A model generated the notes under the pieces. It did no database searches, was not told where the DNA came from, and saw only the letters and a list, made by a program, of their open reading frames with translations. The position numbers and the translations under genes are program-made. From Anopheles merus (taxonomy: Eukaryota > Arthropoda > Insecta > Diptera > Culicidae), in contig NC_054085.1 of NCBI RefSeq assembly GCF_017562075.2, positions 17,772,722 through 17,836,721 of the forward strand: DNA of 64,000 nt, read 5' to 3'. How positions within the stretch are numbered: the stretch's first letter is position 1; each line of letters begins with the position of its first letter. Below are positions 1 to 13,415 of this stretch, in pieces.

Positions 1-116
1 CGTGGGTATCGACGGTGAAATGATGGACGAGGTTAGGGGATAGGGTGGGAAAGGAAAATGCTCCTCACCTGTTCGCAGCAGCATTAACGAAGGAAACGAA
101 CACGCGCAATACTTAC

Positions 117-264
117 ACAGAACCGTGACATCGATGTCGACGTGGACCGATTCCCGGACGCCGTTGTCCGCGGTACACTGGTACACACCGGCATGGTGGC
201 GATCGACACGCTCCAGCAGCAGTGTTGGGCTTTCCGACAGGTGCGACGATCCACTGAACGCGTC
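117..264 (-). CDS. Coding exon 5 of the Ig adhesion gene: second half of Ig domain 2
   Basis: The acceptor is CATCGCCAG (AG at 266-265), in phase 0. The donor is GTAAGT at 116-111, leaving phase 1. The exon encodes residues 182-230: DAFSGSSHLSESP, TLLLERVDRHHAGVYQC with the closing cysteine Cys211, then TADNGV and VDIDVTVL. The next exon, expected to begin with the YPP or FPP linker to Ig domain 3, is not found in bases 1-110, so intron 5 runs off the window. Confidence 0.9.
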
Positions 265-3200
265 CTGGCGATGGTGATTTTGTGAAGAAGCAGACAAATA
301 AAAATCAAATTTAACCATTTTCGTAGAACGTGTATCGCAAAGAAAGGAAAGGCAGCGTGGTTTATTACAGCCTTGGAAAGTTTGATTTACTTCCCAGGAA
401 CTTCGATATCTGGCAGTCTGAGCGAGGAAATAATAATGAAATTCTGCAGTAAAAACCGGCTCGATTGTAGGATTTTGTGGAGATAACATTATTGGATAGG
501 ACATATAAGCGAATTCTGTATCGATTCCCCGCACTTTGTTAAACCAGGGATTGGCAAACAGTGCAAAGTTAGTTTGAAGCAATTTTAGTAGCTGCCAATA
601 AATTCTGTTGCAGGATTCTTATTTACCATCCGTATCATTAACATAATTAACATTAACCCGTAATTTTACCATCTCAAAATTGCCAATTGCATATAGAACA
701 TTGTCCAACAATACCATTGAACTATCCATGCCACATTACACTGTTTTCGGGGTCAATTTTGCAATTAGTGTTTTATCACTTGCGTTGATCATGGGAAATT
801 CGGCCCAAAAACTGCGGGCAATCGAAATAAAAAATAGAAAAATTAGTATAAATCCAGCCATTTGAAGCGATGGTCAACCTTTTTGCTAAATTCCCGTAAT
901 GTAATTTTATTTAGAAATGTATGAATGATCTAGTAAAAGTATTACAATTTATCGTCTAAAACGACGTGTGTGAGGTCTAATTTTTTTAAATAGTTTTTAT
1001 TTCGTAGAAATTTCCATTTCGTAACGAAATATTTGCCAATTTGATAGCTTCTTACAAGAGATCGTACTAACAAGTGAAATCTTATATGAAAAAGAATGAA
1101 ATACTAAGGAACTACAAGCAGAAGTAGTCCACAAGTAGTACTAGAAGTAGCAGCCAACATGACTTATCGATGGATTCGACAACTAAAAAACTAGGAAAAG
1201 TCGTTGTACGTATCAAAATCTACACAACTTTTGAAAAACATTTACATTGGTTTTTTGCGTACTGTACATTCTCATTAGTAACTCCATTTTTGTAAATTGT
1301 CTATTGGACTACCTCTTATTGGAATTTGATATTGCAGTAAGCTTAGTACCAAAATTCTAAGGAACGTTCTACTGTTTTAGATCCAAGTAACTCAAATTGC
1401 AATCCATGCTCGCAAACCATCCAGACTCATCTTACAAGGCTTTCCAAGTCAGTTTCGAATCTGTACATAATTATTCACCGCATCCAAGATGTTTTTCAAC
1501 AGCTGTCAAATATTGTATTTGCTTTAAAATGAAATTTCAGCTTTTACACATGATTTTCAACACACAACAAAGAACTGTCAAACTCAATCCAGCTTGCGTC
1601 GTGTTGAAAATCATGGTGGAGAAGGTAAGTTATTATGATGGAAATGAAATATCAGATAAAAATGGATTCACACGCTGCACGCGGTGAATAACAATGTCTA
1701 CATTCGAAAGTGACTTGAAAAAACCCTGTACTTGTGCTGACCCCTGACTGCTAAACTATTCATATCACTACCCATTACTTGCTGCGAGTGTAAATTCAAT
1801 ATGGCGATCGATAAGAGTGCCTTATGTTGGCGTTTCCACCGCTTACCAACCACAGAAGCACAGTCCTCGCTCGGAGCTAGCTTCCGTGCAGCATAATTTA
1901 CAGCCAGTACGAGCGCACCCGGGACATCTCGATAATAAACTCGAGTGCACAATATTTACTCAGCCGAAAGACCCGTATCTATCCAGGCGCGCACACCCAC
2001 TGCAGCGAGTGTGCGTTTGTTTTCGCATCCCACCGATCGCCCGTAGCGACGAGACGTACGAGACGCTGCTTCCTTGACGTACCCGGCCGGAAAGGAGAAA
2101 CAAACGTCTTGACCTGACCCGGTGCGCCCGAAACTTACCTTCTTGTGCCAGTAGATGGCCGGCACCGGGTTGCCCGACGCTTTGCATTCCAGCGTGACCG
2201 TGCTGCCCTTCCGGGCGGTGATTTGTCGATTCTGGGGCACGACGCGTATGGTGGGCGGTACTGAAAGTATCGTTATTCGATTAGTATGTTGCAACGACGA
2301 TGACGATGATTGGCGTGCCTCGACTGTCAAACGATGCCCCAGCCCAGTATCACTTTCAGCAGCCTGTGGATGACTTACTCGGTGCGCGGTAAGCCACTCG
2401 TCCCAAACAAAACACACACACACACACTGTCAACGGCAAAAGCTGTGACGTGTGTCATGTTTGTTTGGCTTTGTTTCGAGTCAAATGCAATAGAGGCTGG
2501 TTTTGTTTTGCGATCCGTTTTGCCCCACCCAACCGGGGTCGGGGTTTTGCTTCCGCTAATCGATTCCAGTTCAGCTCAAAACCCGGAAAACATCAAACCC
2601 CATCAACCGTAACATCGGCACGGCGCCACCACTTACCCAGTATCTCGAGCGTGTGGACCTGGTCCCGGCTTTCGTTATCGCCGATCTGACAGATATAATC
2701 ACCGGCGTCCTGGATTTTCACGTTCGCTATCTGCAGGTTGTAGCCCTCGACCAGCTTGAATCTTGGATCACGTGTCACCATTAAATTAGCCGCCGTAAGC
2801 ACCGAGGTCCCCCGACGCCACAGCAGCACGTACGACCCTGTTGGGGAGAGAGAGAGAGAGAGGGTGGGGGTTGGGAGTAAAGGAGAACAATGAGGCAAAG
2901 AGTACACATGAGTGCAACTGGCGGCCATATGCTGCTGAAAACCGCAGTGCCAAAACCACCCCGGGGACCCCGGGGTTGCTGTTGCTGGCTCGGCCCGTAG
3001 CAGCGTAGCGCACTATCGGGGTGGGGCGCCCGAGGTTTGGCTCTGCGTTTTCACAGTTTTCTGCATGACAAAATAGAACTCGGCAGAGGTGTCACAGAGA
3101 GGATGGTAGCAGGGGACCGTATAATAACAATAATGACAACGAGGCACTCGAACGCTATCGAAAATGGAAGCAAACGAAGAACCATTAGCATGCGATGGTG

Positions 3201-6200
3201 TCCCTTCCAGTGGTGGTGGTGTGTGTGTGTGTGTGTGTGTATTTATGTGTGTGTGTGTGTGTGCCCAGTCATGCCTCAGCCTTGTCCGAGCCACACTCGG
3301 GCCAATTGAAGGCAGATTATTAAAAACACAAAGTACAGCGCAAATATTAAGCGCATGCAAACAGCCATCGAGAGTCGGAAGTTCCCGGGGTGGAACTGGA
3401 CCGGGATGGGAAAACAGCGGAACAGGGGAAGGGGTTGGTGTTAGTGTATGCGTGCGGTTTTTGAAACGATCGGTCCCTGGAAGTACCTACACCGTCTGCT
3501 ATTGAGTACTTATCGACGCAGTACGGCCCTGCCCCAGCTTCTTCCATTCCTCACTTGGCTTTTGACGGATCGAAAAAGAAGCAGTCGTGTGTTTGTGTAT
3601 GTGTGTATGTGTGTGTGAATGTGTGTGTGTGTGTCCAAAAATGATTATGAGTGTCGTTAGCCATTTGTCTGAGGGTTCCGTGTTCCGTGGCGAGCAGGGA
3701 CTAATTTTATAGGCCTTTAATTTTATTTTAATCTCTTTTAGATTGTTTAAGGCTCTTACGGGGAGGGCTTGTTGAAAAAGCAGAGTTCCGGATTGGCGAT
3801 TCAATTTGGTAGTACAATTATTACCACAAATGAGATGTTTTTTCGTACAATTCTTGGCGCTACAATCAATGATTTCTCACTCTTATAAAGACTGAATGCT
3901 GTTAGGAGCCTTCCAGCAAAGCTTAACTCAACCAGCAGCCACAAACAGCAGCTGACAATTGGCCATTGTCTAATTTGCAGTGTGCATTCCTAATAACCGG
4001 CATGCATCCATCTCCAGCAGACGGCTGCCTTGCCAACGCGCAGCATTAAAGCAGCGTTGCATTGAAGGGTTTTAAAACTAAGACTCCTGGTCCGGTTCGC
4101 CGCTGGAACGGTTCGCTTCCCATGCTGCTTGTTTGCATATCTAGATGGGCGCGCTGCACCTCCGTAGCAAGATTCAATGCAAGATCACCAGCCCCAAGGG
4201 AAGGGGCCATACAGTCACTGCGTGCTGGTGTCTGTGTGTGCCAGACCAGGGAGACGGTTGCACACATTGTGGCCCTGGCCCTGTGCACTGACCAACGCTT
4301 TGCAGCCTGCTCTGGTACTGACCATAAACGAGACCTGATAAACAGACCTGCCTTGTGGTCTGGCTCCAACGCTATCCCCTCCTCAATGCATCCTTCGGCT
4401 CAGGGCAAAACACTACTGCACAAGCGGCCACGTCACGAGCTGGAACCAAAAACCTTATTTACGTGCCGCTGGGAAGCATACAATTGCAGGCGCTTACAAA
4501 ATTCCACACTTACCCCCGTGTGCCTTACAGTACGGTCAAAGGAAGATAGGTAATGGGGGGAAACTCAATGCAACAGTGGACGGAAAGTGGAACAGATACA
4601 CAAAGGGCAGTACAGGCGGCAATACTTACCCAGATCCTTTACTTTGCACGGCAGCTCGATCGAGTCGCCGATGATAGCCTTGTAGAGATGCCCTCGAGTC
4701 ATAAATTTCGGTGCGACGGTTGGTGCGTCAGTATCAATTGTTGAAATAAATGGCTCCGGGAAGCTGTGGCTTAATCCTATTATCGGCGAGTGCGGAAGAG
4801 AGCAGCGTTGCCGGGCCGGTGCGGTGTGGTGCCGTCCAGAGAGGGAGAGAGAGTCCAGTGGGGTTCCATTTTATGAAATGATAGATCGTGCACAAGGGCA
4901 GCGACAGAGAAAAAAAAGGGGTGGGGGAGAGGTTGGAAAACGGTGTTGAGAAAAAGAAAGCGGTTAGAAAACGGTCTGTGGTGGATAAAACTGTAAACGG
5001 TTTGATAAATTCTTCAAGAAATGAAGTATATTGCTAGGAATAATGTGGGCGAGTATGATAAAGAGCGCATTGTGTGCGGACAATGCTGCAAGTGAACAGG
5101 GTTTTTTGTTATTTCATATTCCCTTTTAATTTAATCTCTATTTACATTAGTTTTTGAGACACTTTCCGGTGTTGAACAGAGTAATTTATTTGTATCGAGA
5201 TGTTTCTCAATATTCCTTAAACTCTTCAATTTCAATTTCTTCAACATGATATTCAGTGTGTTAAAGCAGAATCTGGCATCACTTTTTCCTATGGGGTTTC
5301 GGTCAAAACTTGAAATGTTTCAATAACAGATTTGTACCATATTTAAAAAAAATAGTTTAAAATACTTTAATTGGATGTGTCATTTAAAGCGGAAGCCGTT
5401 CTTTGAGCATTGCAAACTCGTAACATTCAATTAAAACTTTGTATACAAGCGTAATGCACTCCATAAGCATTACAGGGTTTGCTGCGCAATATTCCAATTT
5501 CAACAACTTTCTTCGTTGCTTGCATATTGGCTAATTTTTAACAGCTATCAAATGTTTTATTTGAAGCACAATAATTTTTCAGTTATTCCACATGATTTTC
5601 AACACATCGCAAGCTGATTTTAATGCTGTTGATAGAGTACAGGTTGCCCTCGAAATATGCTTGTTGGCACGATATCGACCTCGTGTGGATTAGCCGAGCG
5701 AGTGTTGATAGCAACAACGAGCTGTCAAAGACAGCTCGAATATTGTAGTAGATTAACACCAGATGGCGCTGTTAGACAGACAAGGACAGAAGGATAACCC
5801 TTAAGGCGAGATAAACAAGCGTATCAAAAATAGAGCCAATTAAGACAAAGTTCGGCAGCGGTCGCGAAACAGGTTCAAGTGAGGTCAAGACTGATCAGCT
5901 GTTCGAGAAATAGGCGCCATCAAGCAAGTTAGCGACAGCAGCAAAAGATAAAGCAGAAAGCACAGATCAAGCTATATTTTAAACTGCGCAATAAAGTCCA
6001 AATAAGCCAGTTCTAAGAAAGTCTTTCCAGCTACTCAATAAATTGTTACCAGGCATAACAACAATGCTATTAATGCGAATTGAGAAGAATACTCGTATCT
6101 TGCTGCGTGTTACACTAATTTAATCACTCACACGTGATTTAACTTCCGCGAAAGTCAAATTTCAGCCAAAACGTTGCTAACTGCTGGAGATGCTAATCTC

Positions 6201-7654
6201 CAAAATGCTTATTTGACATGTTTCTTACCTAAGATTACAATTTTGAACTACGTTGAACGATTTTTAAAGTTCAACTGCATTAAAATTTTGTGTTATCACC
6301 GTGACCGAATAGCCCTGAGCACACCCACATGTTAATGTCATACTAACAATTTTCAAATCAAATTACCAATTCCTTCCTGTTAAGCGTTGAAAATCATGTA
6401 GACGAAATGGAATACTATAGTGAACAAGCTATATCAAGAAGACTAAATGATAGAATCTAGATTATTTAAAAGTTTACTTATTTGTCATACAGGGTTTCCC
6501 ACGATTTATTGGTTGGTTCCCATCAGTTTTTGGTGGGTTCTCACATTTGTTTGGAGCGTTCCCGCGATTTTTTGGCCGTTTCTCTGAATTTGTTGGCCCA
6601 ATTGTGTTGATATCCAATCGGAAAACACCAATAAATTATGCGAACGAACCAAAAATCCATGAGAAACGAAAAAATCGTGGGAACGCACCAAAAAATCATG
6701 GGAACTGACCAATAAACCGTGGGAAACCCTGTAAGGACCCGGAAATCCACGGCTTTGTTTACCTTTTTTCTAATTTATTTTGGTGTGTAACGTACAGCTT
6801 TATTACCAATATGTGTACAAATACAAGTCGTGAGCAGTGTTGTAAACTGTTGACATTTTTTTTGACGTTCGCAGTAGGCTGCTGGTCAAAATCATTTTTC
6901 GTTCATCACATTCACTGTTGCCATGACACGACTGTTGAAAACCGACATTCATTTGTATGGTTACCTTCAGTGTCTTTGCGATGACATGACACTAAAAAGA
7001 ATTTAGTTTGAACGTCAATTGACATTCATCTTGTGAATTCAGAACTGCCTCGAGCCTTTAACAATCGTAAGGGACTGAAAAATTAAACATTTTTACTTGG
7101 CCAGAGCGAAAATCAGTGTCTTCTTGCTTGAGTACACAAATTTAAAAGAAAAAAGTGTTACATAAGATAGGGAGATCTAGTGCACATCTAGTGAAAATGA
7201 AAGTCAAATGAATGTCGCCAAAAAATGTCGCCGAATCAAACGACATTTTTTGACGTGACTGTAGAATGAAAGAGCCAAAACTGAATGCGAAGCTTCAAAT
7301 CGTGTCAAAGTAGGCAATTTCATGTCAAAGAACGTCACCGCTAACAACACTGGTCGTGAGTATTGAATATCACTTGGGAAACCCTGTAATACAGCCAGTT
7401 GTAAAACTGTTTTCTACAAAATTAATGCGTCAGAGTCAGAGTTTAATTAAAGCACCGGTATGGCCTTTCTTTCGGCTGAATAATGTTTGATAGAAAATGT
7501 CACACGCTGCCTGGCGACTTCCGTCCATTCGTGCTAAATAAGCTAACAATGTAACATGTTTGTTCATTGAACTTCCTCCACGCATTGAGCGACATACTCA
7601 TGCTCCGTGCAACCAGTGCCTGCAAACTTTTGGGGCGCCCTAGCCCCCATGCAG

Positions 7655-7735
<81 letters not shown>

Positions 7736-10700
7736 ATACACACGTATGGCCGCCACCAAACGAGGGTGTTTGCAGAAACCTTCACCGTAAATGACACTTT
7801 TTATAATTGCATTCCACGTGCACCCTTCAGCTTGTTTAATAAAACTTTGGCACGATTTGCCGTCAGCAAACAATTCCGGCCAGCCAACCGGCAGCAGCAG
7901 CAGCAGCAGCTGTCAGAAAGGTGTTACGCTACGGTTCCTTCACGTGCTAGGGAGAGAAAGGTGAGGATAAGTTTAGCTGCACCGTCTGTGGCGCGGCCGT
8001 GCCCTGATGGATGATGGCAGTGCATGCCAGCAATGATTGCGAAACCAACGGTAGAGGAAGTTTTGTGACGCAAACCTTTTACTCGCGGTGCGAGTAGTGT
8101 GTACGATGAGCGTGTGGGTTTTGCCACTGGGGAACAAGGGGCCATACAAGAGTCCGTACATGCAATCACCGAGACCCTAGCCATCAACAGTGTGTCCTGT
8201 GACGTGTGCATTGTTCGCCCTTCGGTGCACAATGCATTCGCAACCCCAAAAAGCGCACGGCACGAAACGCCTTAAGACGAGAGGACGAGGTAAGTAAGGG
8301 ACAACCAGTGTTTTCGTATGGTACTACAAGCTTCCCAGCTCTACGGTTTGCGATAGCAAGCCTCGACATGCTGCACGCTCCGCTGTTGTGAAGGTTCCCT
8401 GTTGGTACGGCACCGCCAACTCTGACTACAAAACACCATTGATCACACAACAGCGAAGCGAGGGGAGTGGGAAATAACAGCTAAAGAGGGGCGCGCCAGC
8501 CTTTAAGGGGTGCTAATAAGCGTTCCGAAATGCAGCCCCATTTTGGACCCCGTGGGTTTGCGCTGTGGCGCTCAGGTGAAGATGGAAATATAATTGATTA
8601 GTTGCGTGATTGGATTCAATTTGTGTATGAATTAATCACCATTTTCAGGATATAATAGTTGATTATTTTTCCATCACAACCAATCCGTCGATGTGTGTGT
8701 GTGCTTTTCTTTCTTTCGCTTTATTGACCCGCACAGTTATACACGCGCACGGCCATTGTTCCATAGCAAAGCGGTGTCAAAATAGATCGCCGTCGGTGGC
8801 CAGCGATTATGTAACGACCGTGTGGCCCCGGTGTGCTCTGTCCATCGAGCGGTGTTCTGGAAAAAGTTTTGGACAATGTCCTGCCCCAATGTCGTGCCCC
8901 CCCTTCCCCCTTCCCCTCCCGTTTTTTGTGGTTCATCGCAATGGGGTTGCGACGCCCTCCTCTGCTCGCATTATACGTTTCCGTTTCCGCTTCGGGTGAA
9001 AATCATCAATTTCATCCCCATTTGATGTCGGTTCCAATCGTTTTAATAAATGACGAAATTTACGACCAAAACCGAGTTTAGGTTCCACCCCGTGACAATA
9101 CACACACACACACTCCTTTCACCCCTTCCCCCCGCTTTCCCCTTTACCGTGCCACCCGAGGAGCGCGATCAGGGTGGCGCTCAGATAAAAGGGGACGGCC
9201 CCGAAAAAATAATCACTCCCGGCTTCATCTTACACCCTTCCGCCCTCTCCCCTCCCACACCCACACTCGTTCTAGCATAATGCCGGAACAAAACAACAAG
9301 GATACCGCGGAGGTATTATTGGAAAAAAAAAACGGGAGAAACCCCCAGCCAGCCCGGTTGGAATCGGTTGCGCCGGATAAAAGCGGACTCGTGCGCGCTT
9401 TGGTGGTGGTGGCGCGTACAGCACTCTTTTTGTTTTGCTGTCCGCTGCTGTCCGCACTTACAGCTCCCTTTCGTTTCACCTTAGTTCCCTTGTGCTGTGC
9501 GGAATTATTTATTGTGCCGGCGACCGGCGGGGCGATAAATATCGGAAAAATGAGGCCTTTCCTTGGCCCGCTGCCCAGACAGGGCTCGAATGTCAGTCAT
9601 TAGCGAGGCCGCACACGATTTGATCAGTGGAAAACGGCGGTTTTGGTGCGACAACGGGGGGGGGGGGGGCTGGGAGGGAGGTCTAGGTAGGTGCGATTCG
9701 TGATGGAGCAGAGCGTTGGGGAGATTTGTTTGCGGATTTGAGCCTTGAGCAGTGCGGTGCGCTTCAACAACGGTGGGTCATATTTTATGCTGCATTGTTT
9801 TGTTAATCGAAAAAGATTCTTCGCGTGTGAAAGAGTAGCCAACGGAAGGGTTTGGAGGAAAACATTCCATAATTTGTTGTTTTCTTTACAATTGGGACTC
9901 ATTACATCTTGTTTTGCCACCGTTAAAGAAGTTTAGTAACCAGTTATAACAACTATTTCCTGTTATTTAGAAATGTTTTATATCGGCGAGCTTGTTCTGT
10001 TGTATGCTTATAATGTTTTTATTTTTAAATATATTTTCAACCGTATTCAACTTGCTGAATTATTTCAATAAATTTTATATATATTATGAAGCGAAAAAAC
10101 ACACACATGACCTGGCATTCATTTTCTGAATAAATTTATATCATTTTAATTTGTCAAGAACACTTTTCTCCTGTATGAGTAATTACTTCGGAAGCATGAA
10201 CTCATCACTTCGCTTGAACGTGTGTCAATACACCGACGTGTATGCACTACTTTGATTCAAATCCTTTGATTGTACGTTTGATGGAGCACTAGTGCAAATT
10301 AGTTAACCCTTAGAATGCGTCGATGCACTTTAATAGATTACATTTCATTTCTACAAATTGTGTTTGATTCATTTTACAACCATACTTATGGATATTCATG
10401 ATTAAAAAAAAAGCTTTTGAATTCGAAACGCATTTATAGCTGCTGAATGGTTCAAAGATAATCAATTTCTAAATATTTACCACGCTTTTCTTTGTGGCTG
10501 TGTGATAAATTATCACTCTATTGCTGGTTGTGATCAGTGTTGCGAACGGTGATAGTCGTCGACATAAAATTTTACAAAATACAGTCTGAACTCACTGGTT
10601 GAACTTCGTTTCCCTGCCAACTATTGAATATGTGCTTTTTAGTTGGCATGTTTCTCCATACAAAAATGCAAAGTCTTTGAAAGAGAACAGGTCGAAGCGC

Positions 10701-13374
10701 TTAGAGTAAATTGACAGAAAGCCATGGGAAAATTTTGACAGTTAAATTGAACATTGTTTATGTTTAGCGATGGACGTTGCTATGGAGTGAATAAGAATTT
10801 TGTTCAACATTTTGCACTCATTTCCTTTTAGAATATTACAAGAATCCAGTTAGAATATTACATGGCTGATACAATCCGAGGATCTCTTTTATCATTGGAC
10901 GTCGGGTTATAAACAGAAGGCGGTATGCATATTGTACTTTTGTGTGCCGATTCGATGTTTCATTTTACTCTCTTTGTTAAAATGAAAGTAAATAGGACTT
11001 CTGTTACCCAGTTGGAACATGTAAAGTGCTGTTTTATGCCTGTTAAACTTTTCGTTCTTCCAGCATGACCGTTGCAAACGGTAGTGATTCGTGGCCACTG
11101 AATGGCAAGCCATGAGGTTAACTGTGTACAGAGTAGACAGCAATTACTTCTCCTTTATTCTCCAGAAGTGATTGACCGCAAGAAATTTAACCAATATATT
11201 CTTCCTAATAGTAAATTCGTCTACTTTTCCACGTTAACTTTTAGCCGTTTTTTTGTAAACACTTTGTCATGAAACTGTCAAAAGCGAGCTGAAAATGGCA
11301 ACCTAGCAACGGGCTTTGCGTCGACCCGTTCTCCTTAATAGATCTTGCAAAAATGTATGAAATTTTTCTCGGCAGGCCATGAGATTTTTGTGAATTTTTC
11401 AAAAACCGGGTTTTCCATACAAACGAATGCTTTTTAATTGAACTGTCAGCTAAATGTCGAGCGTTCAACTAAAAAGCATGCCAACTAAAAAGCGTTCAAC
11501 TATTGAATTCTTACTGTAATACTGCAATGCTTCAACTGCTTTCTAGATTCACGCTTTCATTCGACAATCACGGAAAAAATGTCGTTTGACACGATGATAT
11601 TTTTCTGCTACAATCATTTGACTTTTGCTTTTTCCATACTTCAAGTGAACTAAATCTTCATGAAAAATTGTTCCTTTTTCATGTTTTCACGTAAATTTCT
11701 TTACTTCTGTAAGTGAACAACATTTTTCTGGTTGACTGAGTGAAAATATCAAATGGTCTAAAGGCTAGGTATCAATAAATGCACGATTAAGCGGTTCTGG
11801 CGTCACATGAACAATGTCAAATGACATTCATTCTACTCTTTCTGCAATCATGTCATCGCAAAAGCATTGATTGTTATTGACCAAATGATTGTCGCTCTTG
11901 GAAAGTTGTGTCATGGTAACCATGAATATCACGATCGAAAAATGATTTTGACAGCCGCTTACTGCAAATATCATTACAAAAATGTCGACAATTAACAACA
12001 GTGGTTGTGATATAGCGGATCGCCGAAAACGGAAAAGTGTCGAGAAAAGCCGTTGTGTCCTTTTGTGCCAATCAATTTGCTACTGTTTATTCAAATTGTC
12101 ATGAGTTCATTCAAATCAGGTCATTGTAGAGCTCATTTAGCTATCCTAATTCATTCCTAAAAGTGGTGGCTTTAAGCTATGAATAGAATTACATATTTTT
12201 TAAACTATTTTGTTTGCAAAATCGACTAAAATCGTTTTAAAACATTTTGCATTGAATCAAACGGAAAACGATGGTACCATGCTAGCAATTCGAATCGATG
12301 AAAGATTCAGCGACCTTTCCAGCAGTCCCTATGCACATGTAAATATAAAATAAATAATTAAAATTACACAATGGATCTCTCTTTTCACCATTTATAAATT
12401 TTACAATTATAATAGGAGCAATAATTTTGCACTATTCATCACCTATTGCTTTGCTAAGACACTTAAAGTGAGTAATAATTTTCGCACTCAACTGCATTTA
12501 CGCGAACAAACAAAAAAAAATACACAAAACTTTTATGAGCTCAGCTTTATTGCGTTTTGTTCGATCTTTAACAAGCACTGCGTGCCGCTCCAATTACTCA
12601 CACTTGTTAAAGCCAACTAGAAAATAATTAACGCGCAGTTTGCATTAACGTTCGGCCGGCCTGGCATGCAGTTTCGTAGCACCATTTCTCCTACAACTGG
12701 CTGGCTTCATTATTTTCAGCTGCCGGAAAGGCTCTCGAGTGATAACTTCCTTCATTATTCAACCATAAACTTTGAGGCATGGTGTGGGACGGAATGGCCT
12801 AATGCACTGAGCGACCGACCGGGTTGGGGCCGAGGTTGAGGGTAGGACAAATGGGTAACGGGGCTACCCCCGTCGTTGGAAGCTCTCCCGGCCGAGGCTC
12901 GCACGTGATTCGCAGTTCGGTTTGAATTTATTTCCTTTTCAATTATAATGCTATCTTTATTTCATTGCGCCAAAGGGTTGCCAGCACGCGAGCGCACAAG
13001 AGATTCGCGGCCGCGGCCGCTCCGGTGCTCCGTTGTGCGGTGGTGGGGACGCCTGGTGCCGCACGCCCAACACCGGGACCGGATCTAGCTTAGGCGACCG
13101 CATCCGGACTGCAGTTACGAGCGGGAGTGGCTCGCTACGGGCCGTTTTTTTTGTATTTATGAAGCAGCAGCAGCTCAAGCAGTGTTGTTGCAGTGGTGTG
13201 TACGCCCAACCGTGCGTCGAAGGCGATGGCGGCCACATAAAAGTGCCGAGGCGTATGTGTTTGTTCGGGTTCGGTTGCGTGCAAAAACGCTCCAGCGCAG
13301 CAAATTATTATTTATGACACGCTATCTGTATATAAATGTGGCGTTTATTGGTGGTCCGAGCGGGGCGGTGGTGC

Positions 13375-13415
<41 letters not shown>

